Positions 1 through 9,464 are shown, numbered from the stretch's first letter. The stretch: 64,000 nucleotides of DNA from Lacticaseibacillus parakribbianus (GCF_025490915.1 NZ_JANQBA010000015.1:1-64000), one strand, 5' to 3'. Program-made: numbers and translations. The notes: generated by a model not told the origin, from the letters alone.

Positions 1-133
1 TGTTTGAATAGCTCGATTTGTTGTTACTAGCGAATTGACTTCGCAATGTTTAATTCTTTTCAATTAAGAAAAGCCCTATCACATTTACGAAACTTTGTTC
101 AGTTTTCAAAGGACTACCTTGTCCATAAGACAA
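1..133 (-). other. Leader of an rRNA operon (16S gene lies off the left edge)
   Basis: This stretch is AT-rich, unlike the rest of the window. Read on the minus strand it holds CCTTTGAAAACTGAACAAAG (about 95-114), the boxA-like leader motif found upstream of 16S rRNA in Firmicutes, and it ends in AAATCGAGCTATTCAAACA, typical of the bases just before 16S. A consensus promoter lies directly upstream. The 16S gene itself is not in the window, so this is an inference from leader motifs. Confidence 0.75.
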
Positions 134-140
134 CTTAATG

Positions 141-169
141 AGTATATCAGGTGGACAATGTATTGTCAA
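141..169 (-). promoter_or_regulatory. rRNA operon promoter (P2-like)
   Basis: On the minus strand TTGACA (164-169) is separated by 17 bases from TATACT (141-146), a near-perfect sigma-A promoter pointing at the rRNA leader. A weaker possible P1 lies upstream (TTGTCA at 235-240, CATATT at 210-215, 19-base spacer), matching the tandem arrangement common for rRNA operons. Confidence 0.8.
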
Positions 170-300
170 ACCTTATTTTTAAACTTGGATGCCGGTTAAT
201 CAATCAAGTAATATGCTTTCATAACCGGGCTGTTTGACAACGAGGAATATCATACCAAGCGAAGGCCGGTGGGTCAACCCCGAATTGAAAAAAACTAAAA

Positions 301-322
301 AAAGCAGCACGACGGCTGCTTT
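301..322 (-). terminator. serS terminator
   Basis: Stem AAAGCAGC/GCTGCTTT with a 6-base loop, followed on the minus strand by a T-rich run (288-301). It lies directly after the serS stop codon. Confidence 0.85.
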
Positions 323-333
323 TCTCTCAAAAT

Positions 334-1614
334 TTATTCGGCGGTGATGACGGTCTGGCCGGCCATGTAAGGCACCAACACCTCCGGCACGGTGACGCTG
401 CCATCCGCGTTCTGGTAGTTCTCAAGAATGGCGGCAACGGCCCGGCCGACCGCAAGCCCGGAGCCGTTCAGCGTGTGAACGAACTGCGGCTTGCCGTTGT
501 CATCGCGGTAGCGAATCTGGGAGCGACGGGCCTGGAAGTCCGTGCAGTTGGAGCAGCTGGAGATCTCACGGTAGCGGTCCTGCGCCGGCAGCCAGACTTC
601 AAGGTCGTTGGTCTTGGCGCTGGTGAAGCTGGCATCCCCGGAGGCCAGGGTGATCACGTGGTACGGCAGGCCCAACTTTTGCAGCAGGTCTTCGGCATCG
701 TGGATCAGCTTTTGCAGCTGGTTCCAGGAATCCTCCGGCTTGCAGAACTTGACCATCTCCACCTTGTTGAACTGGTGCATGCGAATCAAGCCGCGGGTAT
801 CGCGCCCGGCGCTGCCGGCCTCGGAGCGAAAGGCCGGGGAAAGCGCGGTGAAGCTGATCGGCAGCTTCTCCTTGTCGATAATCTCGCCGCGGTAGTAGTT
901 GACCAGCGGCACCTCGGCGGTCGGAATCAACGTCAGCGGCTCGCCGTCGTTGGTGATCGAGTACACATCCTCGGTGAACTTGGGAAACTGCCCGGTGCCA
1001 AACATCGAGTCGTCGTTCACCAGGTAAGGGGTGATCATTTCCGTGTAGCCTTCCTTGTAGTGCTCATCCAAAAAGAAGTTGTACACGGCGCGTTCCAACC
1101 GGGCACCAGCCCCCTTGTAGTAGACGAACCGGGCCCCGGAAACCTTGGCCGCGCGTTCAAAGTCGAGGATGCCCAGCGCCTCGCCGAGCTCATAGTGGGC
1201 CTTGGGGGTGAAGTCGAACTGCCGCGGGGTCCCCCACTTGTACTCCTCACGCGCGTCATTTTCGTCCATCGACATCGGCACGTCATCGGCCGGGAAGTTC
1301 GGCAGCCGTACCAAAATGCCGGTTTGCTCGGCCTCGATGTCGGCCAGCTGCTTGTCCAAAGCCCCGATTTCCTTGCCGACCTCGCGCATCGCGGCGATCT
1401 CGGCGTCTGCGCTTTCCTTGTTGCGCTTCTTGGCCGCAATCTGGTCGGAAACCTGGTTGCGCTTGGCCTTGAGCTCCTCGGTTTGAACAATCACCGCGCG
1501 ACGCTTGGCATCTAGTGCCAGCACCTCGTCGATTTGGTCCGGCTTGACGCCACGCGCCGCGAGCTTGGTCTTGGCCCAGTCTGGGTCGTTGCGCAATACT
1601 TTGATATCCAACAT
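334..1614 (-). CDS. serS: Seryl-tRNA synthetase
   Basis: Charges tRNA-Ser with serine in the cytoplasm (class II synthetase). The 426-residue protein starts [13 protein letters not shown], has the N-terminal helical arm that contacts the tRNA (about residues 30-100) and the class II core. Visible core motifs include [33 protein letters not shown] (motif 2) and [20 protein letters not shown] (motif 3). The reading frame stays open upstream, but the start at 1614 has a GGAGGAACTG ribosome site and lies downstream of the T-box, so the longer version is rejected. Length is normal for the family. Expression is expected to follow uncharged tRNA-Ser through the T-box. Confidence 0.97.
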   Translation of the reverse strand: MLDIKVLRNDPDWAKTKLAARGVKPDQIDEVLALDAKRRAVIVQTEELKAKRNQVSDQIAAKKRNKESADAEIAAMREVGKEIGALDKQLADIEAEQTGILVRLPNFPADDVPMSMDENDAREEYKWGTPRQFDFTPKAHYELGEALGILDFERAAKVSGARFVYYKGAGARLERAVYNFFLDEHYKEGYTEMITPYLVNDDSMFGTGQFPKFTEDVYSITNDGEPLTLIPTAEVPLVNYYRGEIIDKEKLPISFTALSPAFRSEAGSAGRDTRGLIRMHQFNKVEMVKFCKPEDSWNQLQKLIHDAEDLLQKLGLPYHVITLASGDASFTSAKTNDLEVWLPAQDRYREISSCSNCTDFQARRSQIRYRDDNGKPQFVHTLNGSGLAVGRAVAAILENYQNADGSVTVPEVLVPYMAGQTVITAE

Positions 1615-1639
1615 CACAGTTCCTCCTTTTTCGTGTGAA

Positions 1640-1855
1640 GACACAAAAAGCCCCTCGTCCAAAAATTGGGACGAAAGGCTTCTTTCCGCGGTACCACCCA
1701 AGTTTGGCCAACCAGTGGCCACCCTCAATCGATAACGGTCGTTGCCGTGCGGCTCATCGCCGCCCACTGTCGCGCTGGAATGCGGGCTTGTGTGACTTGC
1801 ACCAACCGTCACCTCTCTGAACTGCCCTTAAGCGCCTACTCACGTGTTTGCTATT
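1640..1855 (-). promoter_or_regulatory. T-box riboswitch of serS
   Basis: The minus strand holds the T-box signature GGGTGGTACCGCG (1687-1699). It is followed by a terminator hairpin (AGCCTTTCGTCCC with its complement, about 1644-1680) ending in a T-run, and preceded by AGAGAGGTGACGGTTGGTG, as in T-box stem I. A likely specifier is TCC followed by A in GCATTCCAG; this is an inference. It would allow read-through into serS only when tRNA-Ser is uncharged. Confidence 0.93.
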
Positions 1856-1862
1856 TGCCTCT

Positions 1863-1891
1863 ATAATACGTCAGTGGGCCGGTCCTTGCAA
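1863..1891 (-). promoter_or_regulatory. serS promoter
   Basis: TTGCAA (1886-1891), 17-base spacer, TATTAT (1863-1868) on the minus strand, just upstream of the T-box leader. It overlaps the last bases of the upstream regulator gene. Confidence 0.65.
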
Positions 1892-2566
1892 GGCCGATTG
1901 CCGGGCCAACCCCGCCGGGTCCAGCACCCGAATCACGCTCGGGCGAACTTCCCGGATCAGGCCGACCTGCCCGAAGGCCTTCAGGCGCCGGCTCAGGGTT
2001 TCCGGCGTTGTGCCGAGGTACTGCGCCAGGTCCTTTTTCTTCATCGGTAGGCGAAATTCGGGCTGGGGTTGGGCCAGCAGGTAGGCCGCCAGCCGCCCCT
2101 CCACCGGCGCCATCGCCCCGGTGGCCTTAGCCTCCAGCTGGTCGATGCGCCGCGTCAGCTCCTGCATCACGGCAAAGGAGACCTCCGGGGCGTCCTTGAG
2201 CAGGCGCTGGAACTCACGCTTGTACAGGACGCAGGCCGACACCGGAGCGGTGGCCGTGGCCGCCGCCTCGTGCTGCTCGGTCACAAACAGCCCGTGGTCA
2301 CCGTCAAAATCGCCGGGTTCAAGCAGCCGCACAATTTGCTCGCGCCCATCCGCGAGGCTGCGCGAGACCTTGACGCTGCCTTCGTGGATGATGTAAAGCG
2401 CCGTCGCCGGGCTGCCGCTCAGGTACAGCGGCTCCCCCTTGGCAAAATGGGTATGCTGCACCACCGAGCCGATCTGCTCCAGCATGGGTTGCGGCAGGTG
2501 CTGGAAAATCGGCACGGTGGCGACGCACAGGTGCGGCGCATGGGCCTTAGTAATCAACGTTGCCAC
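1871..2566 (-). CDS. Crp/Fnr-family transcriptional regulator (FLP-like)
   Basis: A 231-residue DNA-binding regulator. An N-terminal cyclic-nucleotide-binding-type beta barrel (about 20-125) carries GEPLYLSGSPATALYIIHEG. A C-terminal winged helix (about 165-225) has the recognition helix GTTPETLSRRLKAFGQVGLI. Two cysteines, C14 and C112, are spaced much like the redox-active pair described for lactobacillal FLP proteins, so a thiol redox switch is possible. There is no Fe-S cysteine cluster. The start is a GTG (2566) inside the end of the upstream Mga-like gene, with only a weak ribosome site; translation is probably coupled, and a TTG three codons downstream is an alternative start. Confidence 0.85.
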   Translation of the reverse strand: MATLITKAHAPHLCVATVPIFQHLPQPMLEQIGSVVQHTHFAKGEPLYLSGSPATALYIIHEGSVKVSRSLADGREQIVRLLEPGDFDGDHGLFVTEQHEAAATATAPVSACVLYKREFQRLLKDAPEVSFAVMQELTRRIDQLEAKATGAMAPVEGRLAAYLLAQPQPEFRLPMKKKDLAQYLGTTPETLSRRLKAFGQVGLIREVRPSVIRVLDPAGLARQSALQGPAH

Positions 2567-4109
2567 CCAGGCTGAGCTTGTTGTCCCAAACCTGGCGAAT
2601 CTCGGCGTACAGCTCGCCGAACCAGTCGTTGGACGAGTTAGCCGCCCACTTGTAGGTCAGGACGTCACCGCGCTTGGCTGCCGCGTCCGGCACGGTGGAG
2701 CTTTCGATCACGAGGTCGGCGTCGCCGATCGCCTCGGGCTCGAGAATCTCGACGATCGGCTGGCTGATCAAGAAGGCCAAAAGGTCGATGTACCCCAGCA
2801 CCGTCTGCTCGATCACCAGCGCCACCTTGACCTTAACCGGCGGAATGAACTGGGTCGCCAGGTGCAACAGGTTGTGGTAGTAGGAATCGACCAGCGTGTC
2901 GAGCACCGGCGTGAAGACGTCGAGCTTGCGGGTGAAAATCACGTGCTCCAGCGTCTGGTGAACCTTTTTTTGCAGCGCGACGTTATCTGGAATCTGCTCG
3001 AGCTTCGCGTTGATCTCGTAGGCGATGGTCTGCGAGACATCGTCGCCGAACTCCAGGGTCGACACGGTGTTGGCCAGTAAATTGGCCTTGAGCATGTTCA
3101 TCGCCTGGGCCGGGAGCCGGTTTTGCTCCACGAAAGACACCGGCAGCTTGGCCAAAAAGTCGGTGACCAAGTCGTAGATGCTCGGGTTGTAACGCTTGAA
3201 GCGCTGCACCGTTTTCTCCAGCTGCGCCGGGTTGGTCGTGACGTAAAACGGCAGGAAATTGAACAGGAAGTAAACCGCGGCGCTTTCACCCAGCTGTTCG
3301 GACAAGGTGATGGCCGGCCAAGGAAAGGCGTCTTGCAGCTCCTCAAAGACGTTGGCGGTCGGGTACTTCAGCGTCAGCGTCGCCTCGTCGTAGGCAATCG
3401 CCGCGCCGTCTTTGATGCGGTAATAGGAGATGGCGACGTAGTACATCGCGATCTCGCGGGTGACAATGTTCGGCGTCCCCACGTCGTACAGGGTCACCAC
3501 CTGATCGACGATGTCGCCGATGGTCTCTCGCGCCAGGTCGGCGAACGGCCAGCCGGCTCCGTCCGTGGCCAGCCAGTACACCATGGTCAAGAAGACGCGG
3601 ATGCGCTTCTCCTCGCCTTGCAGGCGCAGCGTCTCGTAGGAGAAGCGAACGCCGAACTTGCGGGAAAAATCGCGCAAGGGCTTGAGGTGGCGCAGCATCG
3701 TGGCCTTCGAGGTGTCGGCCGCCGCCAGGAACTGATCGAAGTTCTCGTACTGGTGGGTCAACAGCGCCTGCAGGAACTGGTACGGGTGGCTTTGGTTGAC
3801 GAAGTAGTACCGCACCGCGCTTGAGGACAGGTTGAACAGCTTCTTGGTACTGACGTTCTTGCTGCCGGTCATGTCCTCCAAGGCGGCGACCAGCCCGTTG
3901 TACGTGTTGTACACGCTGCCGTAGTTTCGGCCGGTCAAGGAGGCAATCTGTTTGAGATTGACGTCCTTGACCAGCGGCTTGTGTGAAAGCTCGGCAACAA
4001 GTCGATCCGCGACTGGCGTCTGGGCGGTTCGAGAGTTGACGATCTTGCGGAACAAGCTCATTTTTTCTGTCTCTGACATCGACAGAAAGATATCTTCGCG
4101 TCCGCGCAT
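2547..4109 (-). CDS. Mga-like helix-turn-helix transcriptional regulator
   Basis: A 520-residue protein with an N-terminal HTH (about 45-75, LKQIASLTGRNYGSVYNTYN) and an Mga-type second HTH domain (about 85-170, with TSKATMLRHLKPLRDF and LRLQGEEKRIRVFLTMVYWL). A long helical C-terminal half resembles the PRD/EIIB-like part of Mga and AtxA regulators. Such proteins are usually activators responding to sugar-phosphotransfer state. It overlaps the Fnr-like gene by 20 bases. It is divergent from a damaged paralogue of the same family, so the pair looks like an old duplication. Targets cannot be told from the sequence. The start at 4109 follows a GGGGG tract; an internal ATG at 4079 has no ribosome site. 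Confidence 0.82.
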   Translation of the reverse strand: MRGREDIFLSMSETEKMSLFRKIVNSRTAQTPVADRLVAELSHKPLVKDVNLKQIASLTGRNYGSVYNTYNGLVAALEDMTGSKNVSTKKLFNLSSSAVRYYFVNQSHPYQFLQALLTHQYENFDQFLAAADTSKATMLRHLKPLRDFSRKFGVRFSYETLRLQGEEKRIRVFLTMVYWLATDGAGWPFADLARETIGDIVDQVVTLYDVGTPNIVTREIAMYYVAISYYRIKDGAAIAYDEATLTLKYPTANVFEELQDAFPWPAITLSEQLGESAAVYFLFNFLPFYVTTNPAQLEKTVQRFKRYNPSIYDLVTDFLAKLPVSFVEQNRLPAQAMNMLKANLLANTVSTLEFGDDVSQTIAYEINAKLEQIPDNVALQKKVHQTLEHVIFTRKLDVFTPVLDTLVDSYYHNLLHLATQFIPPVKVKVALVIEQTVLGYIDLLAFLISQPIVEILEPEAIGDADLVIESSTVPDAAAKRGDVLTYKWAANSSNDWFGELYAEIRQVWDNKLSLGGNVDY

Positions 4110-4160
4110 TGTAATATTTCCCCCAAAAAATGCTGATTTATCCGACGATATAACGGCCTA

Positions 4161-4190
4161 ATTATAACCTTGACCACGCCGTGTTTTCAA
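4161..4190 (-). promoter_or_regulatory. Promoter of the Mga-like regulator
   Basis: TTGAAA (4185-4190), 18-base spacer, TATAAT (4161-4166) on the minus strand, about 50 bases upstream of the start codon. Confidence 0.65.
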
Positions 4191-4364
4191 TTAAGTTTTC
4201 CAAATAATGATACCCTATTTTAAGTAAGCGGTCTAAACACGGTGACACTGGCGGCATTCATATTCCTTCAATCAGAATTTCAATGAAAACTCGATTAAAA
4301 ATAGCGGCCGCAAAGTTCATCTTTTTGATATACTAGGGGCAGCAAGCGGAAGGGATGTGAAAAC

Positions 4365-5852
4365 ATGCGGTTCGAGGAGATCTTCTTGGAGAAGGCCGAC
4401 TTGCAAAAGTTCGAGATGTACCGAACGCTGGTCAGCCAGCACGGTGAGCCGCTGACGATCACCGACCTGAGTGGGCGGCTGGGGCTTTCCTACCAGCAAA
4501 GCTACAACGTGTTTCAGGAGCTGTCGCGCGACATGGCCGACCTCGATGGGGCCACCAAAGCCGCGGTCAAGCACACCCTAACCCGCGGCGAGCCCGTGCT
4601 GCCGGTCGACGTCTACCGCGCCAAGCTACTTGAAGGGGCGATTGCCTTTTAGTTCATAGATTACGTCACCCAGAGCAATCAACCCAGCATCGATCAGTTC
4701 TGCGCCGAACATTTCATCAGCCACTCGACGCTGCTGCGCAAGACCGCGCCAGTTCGCAAATTCTTGGGGGGCTTTCGCCTGAAGCTGTCTTTGACCCAGG
4801 CCAAGTTCACCGGCGACGAGAAGCAGGTACGGCTGTTCCTCCACGCCTTTTACTGGCTGGGCTACCACGGCACCGCGTGGCCGTTCAACTTGATCGATGC
4901 CGCAACCGTTCGCCAGCAGTACCTGCAGCTTGCAAGCTGTTCCCAGGACCCAATCACCCAGCTGCAGGAGCAGGTGTTTTGGGCGGTGTGTCGCACCCGG
5001 CTGGCCCATGGCTTCACCGTCAAGTGGGGACCCGACTTCTACCAGCTCTTCGCCGGGATGCCCCCGCAGCCGCTGGTCTACTCGCAGGCCGGCTTTCCCC
5101 GCCTGACCCCTCACGCCTTGCGCGACGAGAGCAACTTTTTCGAGTTCTTCCAGGCCAAAAACATCCGCTTCACGCTGATGACCCCGCGTGAAAGCAGCCT
5201 GTTGTCCTACCTGCAGGGCCGCGAAGCGACGTCTTGGGACCTGGTCGCACGGCTGATGAGCTTCCTAGACGACTACGACGAGGCCGCCGCGACGCCTTTG
5301 TGGGAGGACCCGCAGCTGGTGATGAACCTGCTGCGGCTGAGCCTTGCGTGGTCGTTGATGGGCGGCGATTACGTCAAGCAGGCCGACTTTTTCACCACCA
5401 CCCAGCTGAGCTACAAGCAGCGGCAGATGCGCGACCTGCTCGGCGACTTTGTCGATCAGCTGCCGGAGACGCCGGCCTTCGCCCCGTTCAAAACGGACCG
5501 GGCAGCCTTCATCGAGATGCTCTTTTTGCTGTTCGTGCCCTACCTCAGCCGCTTCAAGTGGACCGACCGCGTTCACGTCGCTTTGTGGATGGCCAGCACC
5601 GACATCGGCAACGCGGCGATTCGCCACTTCCTCCAAAACATCAGCGTGGTGGCTTTGATGGCCCCGGAGGCCGACCTCGGCCAGGCCGATCTGATCATCA
5701 CCAGCCCAGACGACTTCGCCAACGCCCCCCTGCCGCCCGGGGCCGGGCCGCGGTTTGACTGGTACCTCGACGCGACGGAAACCGACTACTACCGGCTGTA
5801 CCAGCAGGTCTTTCGCCTTTACGAGCAAAAGCTTGCGGCCGCGGCCGAGTGA
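4365..5852 (+). pseudogene. Mga-like regulator interrupted by an in-frame TAG
   Basis: One reading frame of 496 codons runs from ATG 4365 (ribosome site GGAAGGG) to the TGA at 5850-5852, broken only by a TAG at 4650-4652. The first part (95 residues) holds the N-terminal HTH (ITDLSGRLGLSYQQSYNVFQ). After the stop the frame continues as FIDYVTQSNQPSIDQF and the second Mga-type HTH (HSTLLRKTAPVRKF, TGDEKQVRLFLHAFYWLGYH). Aligned with the divergent paralogue, the stop falls exactly on a glutamine (PYQFLQ), so one C-to-T change of CAG explains it. There are no frameshifts and the rest looks intact, so the lesion is recent, a sequencing error, or read through. No ribosome site is evident for a separate downstream protein. 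Confidence 0.85.
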
Positions 5853-5896
5853 CGCAAAAGGCACTTCCCACCAACAGCGGGAAGTGCCTTTTGCGT
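5852..5896. terminator. Bidirectional terminator
   Basis: An 18-base perfect inverted repeat (ACGCAAAAGGCACTTCCC and its complement, 5852-5869 and 5879-5896) between the convergent Mga-like pseudogene and the TetR gene. Confidence 0.8.
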
Positions 5897-5900
5897 TGCC

Positions 5901-6545
5901 CTATTCCGGTCGCAGCCCCTTCATCAGGAATTCCACCTCGCGTGAAACTAGCTGGTCGACCGCAATCGGCGTATCGTTCAACAGTCGTGTGAGGACGTCG
6001 CCGAGCAGGGTGCCGGCGATGAAGCGCATGATCTGAGCGGCCGGCCAGTCAACCAGCTGCCCGGCCGCTTGGTAATGCACGATGGTCGGGGTGAACCGCT
6101 CGGCGATTGCCTGGTCGAAAACCGTTTTGACCTGTTCGATCAGCTCCGGTCGCTGCAGCGCCTCGGCCATCATGATTTTCACCACCTGGTAGTTGCGAAC
6201 CGCAAACTGCATCCGGTCCGTCAACAGCCCGGTGAGCAACGTGGCGAAGTCGGCCGGCAGCCCAACCAGGGTGTGGTCGATGAACTCACCGGCCGCCTTG
6301 GGCACGACCTCGGCAAAAAAAGGCGCCAGGATGGCCTGCAAGATGTCCTCCTTGGTCTTGAACCGCTTGTACACCGTGCCCTCTGAAACCCCGGCGGCCT
6401 TAGCAATGTCCCCGGTGCTGGTTCGCGAAAACCCCTGCTTGGCAAACAGCTCGAGGCTGGCCTTCAGCACCGCCTTTTGCCTGGCGGTCAGGTCGCTGGC
6501 CTCAAGCGACTGATCAAACAGGGTCCCCACATCGTTCACGCGCAT
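5901..6545 (-). CDS. TetR/AcrR-family transcriptional repressor
   Basis: A 214-residue regulator. The N-terminal TetR HTH (about 23-70) reads LKASLELFAKQGFSRTSTGD and AAGVSEGTVYKRFKTKEDIL, and is followed by an all-helical ligand domain. The frame is open to 6596, but that start would lie in the operator. ATG 6545 has the ribosome site AAAGGAGCGATTGCG and is preferred. No efflux gene is adjacent, so the only visible target is itself, through the palindrome just upstream. The ligand is unknown. Confidence 0.9.
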   Translation of the reverse strand: MRVNDVGTLFDQSLEASDLTARQKAVLKASLELFAKQGFSRTSTGDIAKAAGVSEGTVYKRFKTKEDILQAILAPFFAEVVPKAAGEFIDHTLVGLPADFATLLTGLLTDRMQFAVRNYQVVKIMMAEALQRPELIEQVKTVFDQAIAERFTPTIVHYQAAGQLVDWPAAQIMRFIAGTLLGDVLTRLLNDTPIAVDQLVSREVEFLMKGLRPE

Positions 6546-6581
6546 CGCAATCGCTCCTTTGCCCCAGGCGTCGGCGTCTGG

Positions 6582-6599
6582 TAAGTGAATACTCACTTA
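6582..6599. promoter_or_regulatory. Putative TetR autoregulatory operator
   Basis: Perfect inverted repeat TAAGTGA-ATAC-TCACTTA, 37 bases upstream of the TetR start codon. Size and symmetry fit TetR/AcrR operators. Confidence 0.7.
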
Positions 6600-6691
6600 T
6601 CATACGTCGCGCAGGCCCAAGACTCAAGGGCGATTGCTAACCCCGCCGGCACCGCGACCGAATAATACCGAATACCGTCAGACGGCAGCGT

Positions 6692-7705
6692 TCACCGGTT
6701 CAAGTCGCGCTGGGCCTGACACCAGGCGTGGCACTGCGCCTGAACGGGCGAGCCGAACAGCGCCAGAGGTGGCGTACTCAGCTCCTCTAGCCGAGTCTGG
6801 TCGTAAGCGGCGTTCAGCGCCGCCGTCACGGCGGCCGGCACCGCGGTCGCCGTCTGGGCCAGGCTACCCACGGTCGGCCAATCCACCAGCTGGTCGAACT
6901 GGGCCAGGCGCGTGGCGGCGGCGAAGTCCCAGGCGGCAAGCGCAAGCCCTGCGCCAACCGCCGTCAGCCGGTAGCCCAGGCCGGCGCCGACGTAGCCGAG
7001 CTCGCTGACGCTCAGCGCCGGCAAATCCACCAACGTCGCGTATGTCCGCGGAATCACCTCGGTGTAGCCGAAACCGTTGTGAATGTGACCGGACAAAAGC
7101 ACCGTGTTGGGATGCGCGGCCAAAACCCGCTTGAGCGGCGCATCGAAGGCGCCGAAGCCGCCGTACAGGTCGCTGCGCCAGTGGGTGTGGTCAAGCGGCT
7201 GGTGGATGAAGACCAGCGGTTGCAAGGCGGTCGCCTCCAGCTCGGCATCCAACCAGGCCAACTGCGTGTCAGACAGCGCCGCGGCGTCCTTGAGCCCCCG
7301 CTCGAGGTTCAGCAGGATTACCCGCCACGGCCCCACGTCAACCGCCCCGTACAGCGTCTGAATCGGCGACCCAACTCGGCGCTGTATGGCGGCGAAGCTC
7401 GGTACGGTGACCTGGTGGTAATGCGCCGGATCGGCGTCGGGGGCCGCCTGCCAGCCGGCGGAGAACGGGCCTCGCACATCGTGGTTGCCTAGATTCAGCA
7501 GGAAGGTCAACGGCGAATACTGCGTCAACAGATCCCCCAGCCCGGCGAACTCGGCGGCCAATCCCGAGTTGGTCAAATCGCCGTCGATCACCACCGTGGC
7601 GGCCGGATTCAGGCGCCGAATCGTGTCAAGGCTTGCCCCCAGCGCCTGAGTGCGAGGCGCGGTGCCGTCGTAGTGAACATCCGAAAGCACGAACAAGTCA
7701 GTCAT
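6692..7705 (-). CDS. Calcineurin-like metallophosphoesterase
   Basis: A 337-residue hydrolase with all metal-ligand motifs of the calcineurin-type phosphoesterase fold: DVHYDG near residue 9, GDLTN (about 41), GNHD (about 74), and H-containing FIHQPLDH and GHIHNG further on. It probably cleaves a phosphomonoester or diester; the substrate is not predictable. The start ATG 7705 has the ribosome site AAAGGAGACTGCAG and overlaps the end of the beta-galactosidase gene by 8 bases, so the two are translationally coupled. The open frame upstream of 7705 belongs to the galactosidase region. Confidence 0.88.
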   Translation of the reverse strand: MTDLFVLSDVHYDGTAPRTQALGASLDTIRRLNPAATVVIDGDLTNSGLAAEFAGLGDLLTQYSPLTFLLNLGNHDVRGPFSAGWQAAPDADPAHYHQVTVPSFAAIQRRVGSPIQTLYGAVDVGPWRVILLNLERGLKDAAALSDTQLAWLDAELEATALQPLVFIHQPLDHTHWRSDLYGGFGAFDAPLKRVLAAHPNTVLLSGHIHNGFGYTEVIPRTYATLVDLPALSVSELGYVGAGLGYRLTAVGAGLALAAWDFAAATRLAQFDQLVDWPTVGSLAQTATAVPAAVTAALNAAYDQTRLEELSTPPLALFGSPVQAQCHAWCQAQRDLNR

Positions 7706-9464
7706 CTGCAGTCTCCTTTTCAATCGGGCCGGCCGCAAAACGCAGCTGCGAAAGCCTTGGCCCACTTTCCTGAAAAATCTCGACGGTGTTGGCGCCGGCC
7801 ACTAATGCGTCCTGCGGGACAAAGGCCGTCAGGTAAGGCCCCACGTCCCAGTAGCGGCCCAAGTTGCGCCCGTTGACGAAGACCACCCCCTTGCCGGCAC
7901 CAGTCAGGTCCAGAAAGGTCTCGCAAGGTGTGGCCAGCTCGAAAACGAAGCGGTAGCAGACGGGTTGGCCGGCCACCACCGGCCGCGTGTCAGCCAGCGG
8001 CGGCAGCGCATCCAGCGCAAGCGCGGTTTGAACCCAGCCGTTCAGGAAGTGATTCCCCTGAAAAACACCGCCGCGCAGACCTTTCTCCTGGTTGGGACCC
8101 AGCAGCCACGTCCCGAAGTTGGTGCGGCCGCGGTTTTCGACCAGCACCGCCAGCGTCGCGCCAAGCGGGTCCTCGGCCAGCGTGATCGGCGCGGCCGCGT
8201 TCTCGCGGTCTCGCACCGCCACCGGTTGGCCGTTCAAATAAACCGTCGCCCGGTCGGCCATGCCGATCAGCTGCAGCGTCCGGTCGCCCGACCGCAGCGG
8301 GTGATCCAGCTGGTACCACGCGTAACCCGCAAGCTGCCCCTGCGCGTCCATGCTTTGCGGCTCGGCCACGTGGGTCTGCGGCCACTGCGACAGGTTGGCC
8401 ACCAGCCCAGCCGCCGCCGGGCTGGTCAAAGGCGGCAGCGCCTGGGCGTGGCTGATGATTGGGGCGGTTTTGGTCCGGCCCTCGCACAGTAGGTCCTGCA
8501 GCAGGTAGAACTTGGCCGTCGGGTTGCCCTGCTCCGTCAAAATCGCGTCGTAGTCGTAGGACGTGACCTGCGGCTGGTAGCCCTCCCCGGCCGTCTCGTT
8601 GGCCCCATTGGTGAAGCCGAAGTTCGTGCCGCCATGGAACATATAGAAATTGATGCTACCGCGCTTCAACACCGCGGCGGCTTCGGCAACCACGTCCGCC
8701 GCGGCGCGATGGACGGCGGGTTTGCCCCACTGCGCGAACCACCCGTCCCAAAACTCGGTACACATCAGGGGGCCAGCGAAGTCGTGTTCGGCCATGAACG
8801 TCTGCAGGTTATCGAAGTTGGTCGTCGCGTCGCTGCCGAAGTTGGCGGTGGGTAAAATACCGTCTTCAATCAAGCTACCGGCGTCAAGCGCCGCATGCCA
8901 GCCGCCATCGGCCGTAAACAGCGGCACCGTCACGCCGCAGTCGCGCAGGATGCCGGCAAGCGCCCGGAGGTAACCTTTGTCCTCGGCGTAGGAGCCGTAC
9001 TCATTTTCCAGCTGCATCATGATCAGCCGGCCGCCGTGGTCAACTTGGTGCGGCACCAGGTGCGGCATCAAGGCCTGATAGTAGCGCCGCACCAGCGCCA
9101 AGAACCGCGGGTCACGGCTGCGCGGCCGGTTGGGCGTCTGCAAAAGCCAGGCCGGCAGGCCGCCGAACTCCCACTCGGCGCAGATGTATGGCGACGGCCG
9201 CACAATCACGTTCAGCCCCAGCGCCTCTGCCTGGTCGATGAAGCCGTCCAGGTTCCGCCAGCCGCCAAAGTCGAACACCCCGGGCTGCGGCTCGTGGAAG
9301 TTCCACGGCACGTAGGTCTCGACCGTGTTGGCCCCCATCGCCTTGAGGTTGAACAGGCTTTGGTACCACTTGCTCGGGGCGATGCGGAAGTAATGAATGG
9401 CGCCGCTGATGATTTTGAACGGCTGGCCGTCCAGCATGAAGTCGTGTTGAATGTCAAAGCGCAT
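7698..9464 (-). CDS. Glycoside hydrolase family 35 beta-galactosidase
   Basis: A 588-residue intracellular enzyme (no signal peptide) that removes terminal beta-galactose. The GH35 barrel starts at once (GAIHYFRIAPSKW, NTVETYVPWNFHEP). The predicted acid/base is E155 in QLENEYG and the nucleophile E237 in CTEFWDGW, both present. C-terminal beta-jelly-roll domains follow (about 390-580, ending GRNLGRYWDVGPY). Length matches bacterial family members such as BgaC. A strong ribosome site (AGAGGAGGATAACC) fixes the start. The downstream phosphoesterase is co-expressed. A palindrome at the promoter suggests catabolite or LacI-type control. The natural substrate is probably a galactosyl glycan rather than lactose (family inference). 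Confidence 0.95.
   Translation of the reverse strand: MRFDIQHDFMLDGQPFKIISGAIHYFRIAPSKWYQSLFNLKAMGANTVETYVPWNFHEPQPGVFDFGGWRNLDGFIDQAEALGLNVIVRPSPYICAEWEFGGLPAWLLQTPNRPRSRDPRFLALVRRYYQALMPHLVPHQVDHGGRLIMMQLENEYGSYAEDKGYLRALAGILRDCGVTVPLFTADGGWHAALDAGSLIEDGILPTANFGSDATTNFDNLQTFMAEHDFAGPLMCTEFWDGWFAQWGKPAVHRAAADVVAEAAAVLKRGSINFYMFHGGTNFGFTNGANETAGEGYQPQVTSYDYDAILTEQGNPTAKFYLLQDLLCEGRTKTAPIISHAQALPPLTSPAAAGLVANLSQWPQTHVAEPQSMDAQGQLAGYAWYQLDHPLRSGDRTLQLIGMADRATVYLNGQPVAVRDRENAAAPITLAEDPLGATLAVLVENRGRTNFGTWLLGPNQEKGLRGGVFQGNHFLNGWVQTALALDALPPLADTRPVVAGQPVCYRFVFELATPCETFLDLTGAGKGVVFVNGRNLGRYWDVGPYLTAFVPQDALVAGANTVEIFQESGPRLSQLRFAAGPIEKETADD

Noticed and set aside
1615-1812. N-terminal extension of serS
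   Set aside because: It translates the T-box leader; the true start has a strong ribosome site at 1614.
4764-5852. Separate 362-residue protein downstream of the amber codon
   Set aside because: No ribosome site at 4764 and it begins in the middle of a conserved domain; better described as the second half of one interrupted gene.
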